From NCBI GenBank assembly GCA_013361065.1, contig JABWAK010000007.1, forward strand, positions 1-49,310: 49,310 nucleotides of DNA, written 5' to 3'. The translations under genes were made by a program, and so were the position numbers. The notes under the pieces are model-generated. The model ran no database searches and was not told where the DNA came from. It saw only the letters and a program-made list of their open reading frames with translations. Numbering within the stretch: the first letter of the stretch is position 1; each line of letters begins with the position of its first letter. Shown piece after piece: positions 24,467 to 32,420 of this stretch. This DNA is from Bacteroidota bacterium. GTDB lineage: Bacteria; Bacteroidota; Ignavibacteria; UBA10030; UBA8401.

Positions 24467-25825
24467 TTAGTTCTGGCCTGGTTTTTTGAGTCCGTATTTG
24501 GCGATCTTGTTATAGAGAGTGACCCGGTCGATGTCCAGGATCTCGGCGGCACGGGTGATGTTCCATTTGGCCGATTCGAGGATCGATTCCACGTGCATCT
24601 TCTCCATGGCGGCCAGTGTGTCATCCTTCGGCAGTTCCAGTTTCGTCACATTCTGGAACGGCAGGTCGGTGGCGCGGATGGCCGGCGGCTGGGAGAGGAC
24701 CATGGCCCGCTCGATGACATTCTCCAGTTCCCGGACGTTGCCGGGCCAGTCGTAGCGGACGAGCATGTCCATCGCATCGCCGGAGATCTCGGTGACGGGA
24801 CGGTTCATGATGACGGCATACTTCTTCACGAAGAACTGGGCGAGGAGCGGGATGTCCATCCGCCGTTCGCGCAGCGGCGGAATGAGAACGCTGAACACAT
24901 TCAGCCGGTAGTAGAGGTCCTCGCGGAACGCCCCTTCCTTGATGGCGGTCTCGAGATTCCGGTTGGTGGCGCAGATGATACGGAAATCGCTCGAGAGCTG
25001 CTCGTTCCCTCCCACACGGGTGAACTGCTTGGTCTCGATCACGCGCAGCAGTTCGATCTGCATCTTAGGACTGACCGTTCCGATCTCATCCAGGAAGATG
25101 GTCCCGCCGTCCGCCATCTCGAACTTCCCTTTCCGCCGGTACTGCGCGCCGGTGAAGGCGCCCCGCTCATGACCGAAGAGCTCACTTTCCAGTAGCGATT
25201 CGGCCACCGCACCGCAATTGACCGTAATGATGGGGAAATAGCGCCGTTCGCTGTTGGCATGAATGGTCCGGGCGATGAGTTCCTTCCCCGTTCCGCTCTC
25301 ACCGCGGATCATGACGGTGGTATCGGTCTTGGCCACGGTCAGGGAGAGGTCGATGACGCGCTTGATCTGCGGGCTCTCGCCAACGATCTCGTTCACGCCG
25401 GACATCTCGGTGATGTGCTCGCGGAGGATGGAGTTCTCGTCCTCCAGTTTCCGCTGCTGGATGGCATTGGAGACCAAGTGGGACAGATGGTCCGGATCGA
25501 TCGGCTTGGTGACGTAATCGAACGCACCGTCCTTGAGCGCCTGCACCGCGCTCTCCACGGAGGCAAAGGCGGTCGCCATGATCACCTGCGCATTCCGGTC
25601 TATCTCGCGAAGCCGCTTCAGCAGTTCCAGTCCGCTCATCCCGGGCATCTTGATGTCCAGGATGACCACATCCCACGGTCCCTTCTCCATCAGTTTCAGC
25701 GCCGCATTGGCATGTTCGGCGGCTTCCACGCGGAATCCGTCCTGCCGGAACCATTTGGTGAGCGATTCACGGACGATCGTTTCGTCGTCCACGATCAGGA
25801 TGCTGTTACGTTTCGTGTCGGGCAT
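24467..25825 (-). CDS. NtrC-family sigma-54-dependent response regulator
   Basis: A 452-residue activator. Receiver domain (1-120) with phosphoacceptor Asp57 in VVILDIKMPGMSG and conserved Lys in YVTKPID. AAA+ domain (about 145-385) with Walker A GESGTGKE (175-182), the sigma-54 contact loop GAFTGA (222-227) and Walker B TIFLDEIG. The C-terminal Fis-type helix-turn-helix reads NITRAAEILDIDRVTLYNKI. It needs sigma-54 polymerase and fits the sigma-54 site at 31.38 kb upstream of the quinone-linked operon. It is separated from its likely partner kinase by 318 bp of repeats. GAGG lies 5 nt before the ATG. Confidence 0.93.
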   Translation of the reverse strand: MPDTKRNSILIVDDETIVRESLTKWFRQDGFRVEAAEHANAALKLMEKGPWDVVILDIKMPGMSGLELLKRLREIDRNAQVIMATAFASVESAVQALKDGAFDYVTKPIDPDHLSHLVSNAIQQRKLEDENSILREHITEMSGVNEIVGESPQIKRVIDLSLTVAKTDTTVMIRGESGTGKELIARTIHANSERRYFPIITVNCGAVAESLLESELFGHERGAFTGAQYRRKGKFEMADGGTIFLDEIGTVSPKMQIELLRVIETKQFTRVGGNEQLSSDFRIICATNRNLETAIKEGAFREDLYYRLNVFSVLIPPLRERRMDIPLLAQFFVKKYAVIMNRPVTEISGDAMDMLVRYDWPGNVRELENVIERAMVLSQPPAIRATDLPFQNVTKLELPKDDTLAAMEKMHVESILESAKWNITRAAEILDIDRVTLYNKIAKYGLKKPGQN

Positions 25826-26143
25826 AAGAACCTCGGAGGAGCAAAGTCAAAAGTGAAAAAGCGGGATAGAAAGTCAAAAGTGAAAAGTTAAAAGAGAAAC
25901 TTGGAGATCATTATCAAGATTGAAAGATTGTCAAGATTGATGTAGTCGTGGAGTATTTGAGTAGTTGAGTAGTTGAGACACAGGGCAAGAAGAACAATTG
26001 TCAGATTGCATAATTGCAAGATTGCAAGATTACATGATTGAAAGAGTATTTGAGACACGGCGCTGGAAAAGCAATTATCAAATTACAAGTACCAAATTCC
26101 AAGCATGAAGTATTTACTGAGTGCTGATCGCTGAGAACTCAAT
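25826..26143. repeat. Repeat-filled spacer between kinase and regulator genes
   Basis: 318 bp without a gene: AAAGTCAAAAGTGAAAAGTT runs (25843-25895), ATTATCAAGATTGAAAGATTG (25910-25938), GTATTTGAGTAGTTGAGTAG runs (25950-25985 and 26043-26060), CAAGATTGCAAGATTACA units and CAATTATCAAATTACAAG. It interrupts what is probably one two-component operon. Confidence 0.8.
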
Positions 26144-27739
26144 TCATGTCCGGTCGATGGGAAGATGGATAGTGAACGTGGTCCCTTTGTTCGGTGCGGA
26201 GTCGACCGTGATGGTGCCGTGGTGGCGTTCCACGATACCATAGACGACCGCAAGGCCGAGACCGGTCCCCTTCCCTTCCTTCTTCGTCGTATAGAACGGC
26301 TCGAAGACATGCGGCAGGTCCTCGGGCCGGATACCGACGCCGGTGTCGCCGACCGTCAGCATGACCACTCCTTCGGAGATGCGCCGGAGGGTGATGGTGA
26401 GGGTCCCTTCGTTCTGCATCGCTTCCACCGCATTGATCTGCAATGCCAGCAGCATCTGCTGGATCTGTTCGCCGTCGCATTCCACTTCCGGCAGTCCGTC
26501 CGACAGTTCCATCTGCCGGGCGATATTGTGCATCTTCAGATGATGCTCCACCAGTTTCGCACTCTGTTCCACCAGTCCCCGCAGATCGTTGCGCTTGAAC
26601 TCCCCCACCTTCCGGCGGGAGAAGAGCAGCAGGTTCTTCACGATATTACCGCAGCGGGCGGTCTCATCGGCGATCATGGACAATTCCTCCACCACTTCCT
26701 TCCGCTGCTCATCGGAGAGCGTTCCGCCGGAGGCATTCAGACGTTTCCGGATGAGTTTGGCATAGGTAAGGATCCCTTCGAGCGGATTGTTCAGTTCGTG
26801 CGCCACGGTGGCAGCGAGGGTGCCGAGCGAGACCATCTTCTCCACCTGGATCAGGTTCTTCTGCGCCCGGCCCAGCTCCTCGGTCTTCTTCTGCACACGC
26901 TCCTCCAGCGTCTGATTGAGCAGCTGGAGTTCCTCCTGCGTCCGTTTCAACGTGACGGTCATGTGATTGAAGGACTTCGTCAGGAATCCGATCTCATCCT
27001 TCGTCTGCACATTGATGGAATGGTCCAGGTCTCCGTTCATCACCGCGATGGTCCCTTCGGTGAGACGCTGCACGGGGATGTTGACGGTCCGCCAGAGGAA
27101 CACGCCGCAGAACCCGGTCAGGAGGAGCAGGAGCGCCACACCGCCGGCGTATTGCGTCTTCCGGAGGTCCTCGATGTACCGTTCGGTCTCATCGAGCGTC
27201 AGCATCACATCCAGCACACCGAGGATGGTCTGCTCGGGCGGATGGACGTGACAATCCGCTTCGGAACAGCTCTTCTGATTCTTGATCGGTGTGATGACCC
27301 CGATGACGCTGTGACCGGCAGGATTGGTGTAGGTGCGGACAAGCTCCTCATTGGCGGGGGTGACGACGGAGCTCTGTCCGGAGAGATGGCAGCCGACGCA
27401 GGCTTCGGCATCCATATCCACCGTGGTGTTCACTTCCTTCTCGACGGTGGAGTACGACACCTCCCCCTTCTTGTTATAGATGCGGATGGCCTCGATGCCG
27501 GGCTCACTGCCGATGGTTTGGATGATGCGGTAGATATCCTCGCGGTGGTTCAGCAGCATACTGTGCTGCGTGGAGCGCTTGACGATATCGCTCAGGCGTT
27601 GAGCGGAGGCGGTAGAGAGGTTCGTGTACCGTTCGGTCTGGATGTCCACGATGAGGAAGGTCAGCAGACCGACCCCGACGACCGTTACGACGAAGATCCC
27701 TGCCAGCAGACGGTACACCAGGAGGCGTGTGTATTTCAT
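26144..27739 (-). CDS. Sensor histidine kinase with c-type-heme-like periplasmic domain
   Basis: A 531-residue membrane kinase. TM1 is at about 8-32 and TM2 at about 197-217. The periplasmic loop contains CVGCH (Cys114-His118), a canonical CxxCH heme motif, and CSEADCH (Cys158-His164), a CxxxxCH variant, so the sensor may bind one or two hemes. A HAMP domain (218-270), a coiled coil (270-300), the H-box VAHELNNPLEGIL with His314, and an ATPase domain with GDTGVGIRPED and GKGTGLGLAVVYGI follow. The sensor most likely reads redox state or a small ligand. A 22-bp perfect dyad sits 8 bp upstream of the start. Its partner is probably the NtrC-type regulator downstream. Confidence 0.9.
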   Translation of the reverse strand: MKYTRLLVYRLLAGIFVVTVVGVGLLTFLIVDIQTERYTNLSTASAQRLSDIVKRSTQHSMLLNHREDIYRIIQTIGSEPGIEAIRIYNKKGEVSYSTVEKEVNTTVDMDAEACVGCHLSGQSSVVTPANEELVRTYTNPAGHSVIGVITPIKNQKSCSEADCHVHPPEQTILGVLDVMLTLDETERYIEDLRKTQYAGGVALLLLLTGFCGVFLWRTVNIPVQRLTEGTIAVMNGDLDHSINVQTKDEIGFLTKSFNHMTVTLKRTQEELQLLNQTLEERVQKKTEELGRAQKNLIQVEKMVSLGTLAATVAHELNNPLEGILTYAKLIRKRLNASGGTLSDEQRKEVVEELSMIADETARCGNIVKNLLLFSRRKVGEFKRNDLRGLVEQSAKLVEHHLKMHNIARQMELSDGLPEVECDGEQIQQMLLALQINAVEAMQNEGTLTITLRRISEGVVMLTVGDTGVGIRPEDLPHVFEPFYTTKKEGKGTGLGLAVVYGIVERHHGTITVDSAPNKGTTFTIHLPIDRT

Positions 27740-27746
27740 ACGAGTG

Positions 27747-27768
27747 TTGAAAGTGTCAACACTTTCAA
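27747..27768 (-). promoter_or_regulatory. 22-bp perfect dyad at the kinase translation start
   Basis: TTGAAAGTGT-CA-ACACTTTCAA, 10-bp arms with a 2-bp spacer, ends 7 bp before the histidine kinase ATG at 27739. It could be an operator for a dimeric regulator or an RNA hairpin covering the ribosome site; no separate Shine-Dalgarno sequence is visible. Confidence 0.6.
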
Positions 27769-27788
27769 TGGCTGTGGGAGAGGAACCG

Positions 27789-27826
27789 AAAAAAGGTACC
27801 GTGATATTGCGAGAACAGCAATATCA
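27789..27826 (-). terminator. Intrinsic terminator-like hairpin between GcvH-like gene and kinase
   Basis: On the minus strand TGATATTGC and GCAATATCA form a 9-bp stem with a 7-nt loop, followed 7 nt later by TTTTTT. It begins 8 bp after the stop of the upstream gene and separates the quinone-linked genes from the kinase-regulator pair. Confidence 0.6.
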
Positions 27827-27834
27827 AAATAGGG

Positions 27835-28641
27835 TCAATGCGGACGAAGGAGTCTGGAAACGAACCTTGTATAGCGCTTCTCACCGATGAATTTTTCAAT
27901 GTTGTCGATGCGTACACCGCCGTCGTACATCGTGGTGCCGACGGAGCGTTTGTTCCTTCGGAGTTCAGATTCCAGTTCACCGGTCTCGCGGAGGATGAAC
28001 GGAGCGAACTCGCCGGCGGTGCATCCATCCGCATTGTCCGCTGAGCCGGACGCACCGGAGATGGTGATGAGCCACCCTTCGCCGTACGGATCGGCGGTGA
28101 GCAGGGACGGATGGTCGGTGAGCCGTGCATTGACCCGCACGGCGGAGCCTTGCTGATTGCAGCGGACGGCGAAGGTGCCGGAATCCCGGAGGAGCCAGGC
28201 GAACGGTTCACCGCGGCCGATGTGTGCGGGAGGATGGATGGTCGCGATACCGGCGACCGGATAGATGAGCTGTGCCAGGAAGGCGTCCACTCCCACGGTG
28301 ACGGTGCCGTCGGGGAGTGAACGCATCCAGGTATGGTCGGTGTAGTAGCTCCGGTCCGCCGGGAACGACAGCGTGCGGAACGGCGCGAGGAGACGGCTGA
28401 CGGCATCCTCTGCCTCCGGAGGAGCGGCGGCTGCAGTGTGCTGCACTTCCGGGAGGTAGGCGCCGGACTGCTGCGCCGCGCGCGCTGCGAAGGTCTGATG
28501 CTGCTCGCGCATCACACTGTCGAACGGACATGTCTCGCACTCATAGCGGCAGGTGCAGAGCTTGTAGTTCACCAGTCCTGCATCCATCCACACGCAGTGG
28601 CTCTCATTGTCCGGAATTATCGTATGTGCATTGGCGGTCAT
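27835..28641 (-). CDS. GcvH-like domain protein with N-terminal Cys cluster, no lipoyl lysine
   Basis: A 268-residue soluble protein. The N-terminus holds five cysteines, Cys16, 29, 31, 35 and 38 (YKLCTCRYECETCPFD), likely a metal or Fe-S site. Residues 100-195 resemble glycine cleavage H protein: HTWMRSLPDGTVTVGVDAFL, GRGEPFAW, VRVNARL, and DPYGEGWLITI. Where H protein has the lipoylated Lys, this one has Ser-Gly (LRDSGTFAVRC), so it should not carry lipoate. The C-terminal part has REQ/EFAPFILRETGELESE. No gcvT or gcvP is nearby, so a role in glycine cleavage is unlikely. It is the fourth gene behind the sigma-54 promoter, 31 bp after the NrfD-like gene. Confidence 0.82.
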   Translation of the reverse strand: MTANAHTIIPDNESHCVWMDAGLVNYKLCTCRYECETCPFDSVMREQHQTFAARAAQQSGAYLPEVQHTAAAAPPEAEDAVSRLLAPFRTLSFPADRSYYTDHTWMRSLPDGTVTVGVDAFLAQLIYPVAGIATIHPPAHIGRGEPFAWLLRDSGTFAVRCNQQGSAVRVNARLTDHPSLLTADPYGEGWLITISGASGSADNADGCTAGEFAPFILRETGELESELRRNKRSVGTTMYDGGVRIDNIEKFIGEKRYTRFVSRLLRPH

Positions 28642-28672
28642 ACATCACCCCGTTCGGGGGAGCTGTGGAACA

Positions 28673-29878
28673 TCAGTTGCGGATCTCGGCCATGCTGCGG
28701 GAGACCGATTCGATGTCGTGCTTCCATGCGGCGGCGGCATGCGCCGGGGCATGGTCCTCCTGGTGCTCCTCGTGCGTGAAGACCGGGAAGTACTTGGCGA
28801 TGTAATAGAAGGCGACGAACCCGATGGTCACGATCATCATGGTGATCATGAACTCCGTGACGGAAGGGATGTAGGTAGAACCGGACCACCCTTCCATGCC
28901 GGTGATGGCGATGTTCATGCGGTTCATCACGAAGCCGACAACGACGAGCGATGCACCGATGAAGAGTCCGTTGGGGCTCTGCCGCACCTTCTTCTGTGAG
29001 AAGAGCAGGAACGGCACGAACACGCCGACGATCACCTCCGCCCAGTACATGTAGGTCTCGAACCGCGGAACGAGCAGCAGGGAGAACATATGACGGTCGT
29101 TCAGGTCGACCACCTTCATAACGGTGTAGACGCCGAGCATCACCACGCAGACGCGGGAGATCTCGGTGAGCAGATTCAGTTCCAGACCCCGTTTGAACGC
29201 GCGGCTGCTGATGAACGATTCGAAGATGATCATGGCGCAGCCGGCGGCGATGGCGGAAGCATAGAAGAAGACCGGCATATACGCCGAGTACCACAGCGGA
29301 TACATCTTGTCCGGCACGATCAGATAGAGCGAACCGAGCGAGGACTGATGCAGTGTGGAAAGGAGCACACCGAGGATGATGAGGGGGATGCTGATCCGCT
29401 TCACCATCTTGATGGTCTTCGTCATATGGAACTTCTCCAGGATGACCGGGGAGAACTCCAGGGCGAGCACGGTGGTGTAGAGCATGACGCACCAGGCGAC
29501 CTCGAACATGACGGAACGGGGGTTCCACATGATGATGGCGTGCCAGATCTGGAGCGGGCGGCCGAGGTCGAACATGAGACCGACGATGACGAGCAGATAG
29601 CCGAGGAACGCCGTCAGGATGGTGGGCCGGATGATCGGTTCGAACCGCTTGATATTGAAGATATAGACGATAGCGGCCAGGGTGAAGCCACCCGCAGCGA
29701 GCCCGACGCCGCAGAGGACGTCGAACCCGATCCAGATGCCCCACGGGAACTGGTCGGTCAGATTGGTGGACGCGCCGAGCCCATGAAAGAAGCGGATGTA
29801 CGTCGAATAGAGCCCGGCGGTGATGATGGCCACCGCGGTGACCTTCCAGAATGTGAATGTTGTGAGGAACCGTTTCAT
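28673..29878 (-). CDS. NrfD/HybB-type quinone-interacting membrane subunit
   Basis: A 401-residue integral membrane protein of the NrfD/PsrC/HybB family with about ten helices. Typical features are GLGASTNLTDQFPWGIWIGF near the N-terminus, SLGSLYLIVPDKMYPLWYSA in the middle (a PsrC/HybB-like quinol-site loop), and FVMNRMNIAITGMEGWSGSTYIP near the end. Members move electrons, sometimes protons, between the quinone pool and a ferredoxin-type subunit. The start overlaps the Fe-S gene stop (ATGA at 29875-29878), so the two are made together. No catalytic subunit is encoded nearby. Confidence 0.92.
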   Translation of the reverse strand: MKRFLTTFTFWKVTAVAIITAGLYSTYIRFFHGLGASTNLTDQFPWGIWIGFDVLCGVGLAAGGFTLAAIVYIFNIKRFEPIIRPTILTAFLGYLLVIVGLMFDLGRPLQIWHAIIMWNPRSVMFEVAWCVMLYTTVLALEFSPVILEKFHMTKTIKMVKRISIPLIILGVLLSTLHQSSLGSLYLIVPDKMYPLWYSAYMPVFFYASAIAAGCAMIIFESFISSRAFKRGLELNLLTEISRVCVVMLGVYTVMKVVDLNDRHMFSLLLVPRFETYMYWAEVIVGVFVPFLLFSQKKVRQSPNGLFIGASLVVVGFVMNRMNIAITGMEGWSGSTYIPSVTEFMITMMIVTIGFVAFYYIAKYFPVFTHEEHQEDHAPAHAAAAWKHDIESVSRSMAEIRN

Positions 29879-30669
29879 GACTTCACCTCATTGTTCTTTC
29901 CATTGTTCGATTGTGCCTGCTGCCGCATGGCGCGTTCCACTTCGCGGACCTCTTCGCGGCGGTTGGTGATCCACCAGATACCGAAGAGCATCGCGCCGCC
30001 GACGGAGACGACCCCGGGGATCTTGGAGAGGGCGTTCCAGGTGAGCTGCGGCAGCGGAGTGTTCTGCAGCGTGGTCTTGAATCCGAGCTGTTCGAACGGT
30101 ACGGAGGAGATGTAGAAGACGGAGGTCCCTCCCACTTCCTTCTGGCCGTAGATCCGCTGGATGTACTTCTCCGGTTCGGCCGCCAGACGGTCCGCAGCCT
30201 CCTTCAGCAGCTCCTCGCGGTCGCCGAACTTGGTGGCGCCGGTGGGGCATGCTTCGGAGCAGGCGGTGGGAAGCCCCTGTGCGACGCGTTCGTGGCACAT
30301 GACGCATTTCTGCACGCGCGGATAGGTGCTGGACCATTCGTAGCGCGGCACCTGGAACGGACATGCCTGCATGCAATACCGGCAGCCGATGCATTTCTCC
30401 ACGTCGTAGACGACGGGACCTTCGGCCATCTTGGTGAATGCGCCGACGGGGCAGACGGAAGCGCACGTGGGATCCTCGCAGTGCTGGCACATGCGGCGGA
30501 CGAAGACACCGTCATATTCTTCGAGTGCGGTGTAGGCGGTGGCGGAGAGGGATTTCTCCTCCTTCTCCGGGTCCTGCATGCGGTTCGCTTCTTTGCATGC
30601 CAATTGGCAGGCGTTGCATCCCACGCAGAGGGTCAGATCGATCAGGAGCGCTTTTTTGCTGGTAGACAT
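29875..30669 (-). CDS. Four-cluster ferredoxin-type subunit with C-terminal membrane anchor (HybA/NrfC-like)
   Basis: A 264-residue electron-transfer protein. Sixteen cysteines lie in four groups: CVGCNACQLAC (15-25), CQHCEDPTCASVC (61-73), CIGCRYCMQAC (93-103) and CVMC...CSEAC (122-141), the pattern for four [4Fe-4S] clusters. Unlike HybA there is no Tat signal; the first cluster starts at residue 15, so the clusters probably face the cytoplasm. A single transmembrane helix near the C-terminus (VVSVGGAMLFGIWWI) anchors it. The ATG at 30669 has GGAGG 5 nt upstream. It partners the NrfD-like subunit encoded next. Confidence 0.92.
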   Translation of the reverse strand: MSTSKKALLIDLTLCVGCNACQLACKEANRMQDPEKEEKSLSATAYTALEEYDGVFVRRMCQHCEDPTCASVCPVGAFTKMAEGPVVYDVEKCIGCRYCMQACPFQVPRYEWSSTYPRVQKCVMCHERVAQGLPTACSEACPTGATKFGDREELLKEAADRLAAEPEKYIQRIYGQKEVGGTSVFYISSVPFEQLGFKTTLQNTPLPQLTWNALSKIPGVVSVGGAMLFGIWWITNRREEVREVERAMRQQAQSNNGKNNEVKS

Positions 30670-30683
30670 GGTATCCTCCGAGG

Positions 30684-31331
30684 TCAGGCAATGGTCAGGA
30701 ATTCGTTCTCGAACTTCCTGCACTGTTCAGGGTTCAGGGTATCCATGATGCCGTTGGCCGGAAGGCCGCCGTCCTGCATGTAGGCAAGCGCGGGCGAGGT
30801 CACATGGGAGAAGAAATCACGCAGGCGTCCCATCTCATCGCGCAGCCACACCCGGGTGTCCTCACCGAGGTAGAAGGCGCGCAGGTCGCTGACGCGGGCC
30901 GGCGTGATGGTATAGGCCCATCCTTCGCTGAAGAGCGCATCGCTCAGCAGGGACGGGGTGCTGACGAGCGAGGTGTTGGCATGTTCCACCACACCGTCGA
31001 TCGGGGAACGGACGATCACCTCATTCTTCCCTTCGCTCACGCGGAGGATCGGTTCACCTTTGGCAACACGGTCCGAATTGTTCTTGAGCAGCGTGATCTG
31101 CGGCGCGGAGAACATGCGGGCGAGGAAATCATCGATGCCGAGCTGCACCTTCCCGGACGGGAAGAGACTGAGCCAGGTATGCGACTTGGTGAAGAAGATC
31201 CCGGCGGGTGTGCGCATCGGAATGGTCTTGCGGAGGATCGGCTGGACGGCCGGAACCGCCTTGTTGCGGCGGACGAAATAATCGATGGTCAGGAAGGCCA
31301 CGATGGTCGAAATGAACAATAAGACTGTCAT
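30684..31331 (-). CDS. Membrane-anchored GcvH-like protein with candidate lipoyl lysine
   Basis: A 215-residue protein with one N-terminal transmembrane helix (residues 3-20, VLLFISTIVAFLTIDYFV) and a GcvH-like domain (about 46-142): HTWLSLFPSGKVQLGIDDFL, AKGEPILRVSEGKNEVIVRS, PIDGVVEHANTSL, FSEGWAYTITP. Lys102 in SEGKNEV lines up with the lipoylated Lys of H protein (ES.KA, eight residues before the conserved Pro). The C-terminal 65 residues (DTRVWLRDEMGRLRDFF, AYMQDGGLPANGIMD) are unfamiliar. It is the first gene behind the sigma-54 site. AAAGGAG 8 nt before the ATG at 31331 sets the start; 17 upstream codons are not used. Confidence 0.82.
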   Translation of the reverse strand: MTVLLFISTIVAFLTIDYFVRRNKAVPAVQPILRKTIPMRTPAGIFFTKSHTWLSLFPSGKVQLGIDDFLARMFSAPQITLLKNNSDRVAKGEPILRVSEGKNEVIVRSPIDGVVEHANTSLVSTPSLLSDALFSEGWAYTITPARVSDLRAFYLGEDTRVWLRDEMGRLRDFFSHVTSPALAYMQDGGLPANGIMDTLNPEQCRKFENEFLTIA

Positions 31332-31377
31332 TGTATTAGCTCCTTTCATTGCTGGGTTATTCGACACCAATACTAAT

Positions 31378-31393
31378 GACAATCACCGTGCCA
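31378..31393 (-). promoter_or_regulatory. Sigma-54 (-24/-12) promoter of the quinone-linked operon
   Basis: Minus strand TGGCACG-GTGA-TTGTC: the -24 box is a perfect TGGCACG, and the -12 box differs from TTGCA by the C of the GC pair. Spacing is right. It lies 47 bp before the ATG, and a sigma-54 activator is encoded 6 kb downstream. Confidence 0.7.
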
Positions 31394-31419
31394 CGATCCG
31401 GGGAATGAGGGAAAAATCG

Positions 31420-31434
31420 ACACGTGTAACGTGT
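31420..31434 (-). promoter_or_regulatory. Dyad upstream of the sigma-54 promoter (possible activator site)
   Basis: ACACG-TGTAA-CGTGT, extendable to seven-base arms with one mismatch, lies 27 bp upstream of the -24 box; it includes the palindrome ACACGTGT. A second, perfect 12-bp palindrome GAGTGTACACTC is at 31522-31533, about 130 bp upstream of the -24 box. Either could bind the NtrC-type regulator. Confidence 0.45.
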
Positions 31435-32420
31435 TGATTCCATTGTGGTTGCGACTGACGCGTTCCGCCATCCGAGCGATGAAAAAGTGAACGGTACTGT
31501 AATGATGAATTCCTCTACACAGAGTGTACACTCCAGAATCGAAATTGGGGGAATTTCTCTACAACGGGGGATTTACGGAGTGTTGAATTGTACAACTGGG
31601 GGTGGGGAGAAATTCAACAGAGGAAAGAATCAATTATCAAATTACAAATCACAAATTCCAATAGCGCAAGTCGATGCGGATAAAAAGCATTCCCGCAGAT
31701 CGCGCAGAATAACGCAGAAAGGAAATAAGAAAAGCAATTTCCAAATCACAAATGACAAATTCCAAACGAGAGCATCGATGCGCAGGGAGAAAAACATTTC
31801 CCGCAGAAACCGCAGAATAACGCAGAAGTGAAAGGAGGAAAAACAATTGTCACAACACAAATTCCAATAGCGCAAGTCGATGCGGATAAAAAGCATTCCC
31901 GCTGAATACGCAGATGTACGCAGAAAGGAAAAAGAAGAGCAATTCTCAAACTACAAATCACAAATTCCATTAGCGCGAGTCGATGCGGATAAAAAGCAAT
32001 CCCGCAGATCGCGCAGAATAACGCAGAAAGGAAATAATAAGAGCAATTTCCAAATCACAAATGAGGGAATCAATGCGCAGGAAAAGCAATTATCAAACTG
32101 CAAGATTACAAGATTGCAAGAATGCGCATTAGTGCGAGTCGATGCGCGGAAGAGCAATGAACAATGGACAATAGACAATCTGATAGCTGAGGGCTGAAAG
32201 CTGAGAGCTCTCGCTGTACTGTAATAAGTAGTTGAGTCATGGAGTCGATGAGACTTGGAGAGGGCTATTGGCTATTGGCAATTGGCAATTAACAATGAAC
32301 AATTGACAATCAAAAATTCCACAAAATCGGCAGGCCGGTCTTTAGGACGGTAATCGTATGTCTGCAGTCTGAAGTCTGTAGTCTGTCATCTGCTGTCTAC
32401 AGTCTGAGGGCTGCCTTCTC
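31435..32420. repeat. Repeat-filled spacer, 1 kb
   Basis: After about 180 bp of unique promoter-proximal sequence, 31620-32155 carries four to five units of about 105-110 bp (GCGCAAGTCGATGCGGATAA, CCCGCAGATCGCGCAGAATA, CGCAGAAAGGAAATAAG, CAATTTCCAAATCACAAA). Then come a CTGATAGCTGAGGGCTGAAA block with a GGGCTATTGGCTATTGGC tail (32174-32312), a partial CGGTCTTTAGGACGG hairpin (32330-32350) and a GTCTGCAGTCTGAAGTCTGT run (32355-32410). The minus strand is open in several frames with the same peptide recurring, which is a repeat artefact. Confidence 0.85.

Noticed and set aside
26165-27832. A 555-residue open frame antisense to the histidine kinase
   Set aside because: His/Asp/Gly-rich shadow of the kinase reading frame without any recognisable motif.
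28673-30669. Hydrogenase (HybAB) or nitrite reductase (NrfCD) operon
   Set aside because: The two electron-transfer subunits fit, but no hydrogenase or cytochrome catalytic subunit is in the flanking 5 kb.
27835-31331. Glycine cleavage system
   Set aside because: Only H-protein-like domains are present, one without the lipoyl lysine; no gcvT or gcvP, and the context is a quinone-linked redox operon.
31642-31970. Stop-free minus-strand frames encoding FVIWKLLFLFPFCVILRDLR-like peptides
   Set aside because: The same peptide recurs wherever the repeat family occurs (also near 34.2-34.7 and 44.9 kb) and in more than one frame; it is a translation of the repeat.
31620-32155. Regularly spaced repeats resembling a CRISPR array
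   Set aside because: Units of 105-112 bp are imperfect over their whole length, the segments between cores are also repeats rather than unique spacers, and no cas gene is near.
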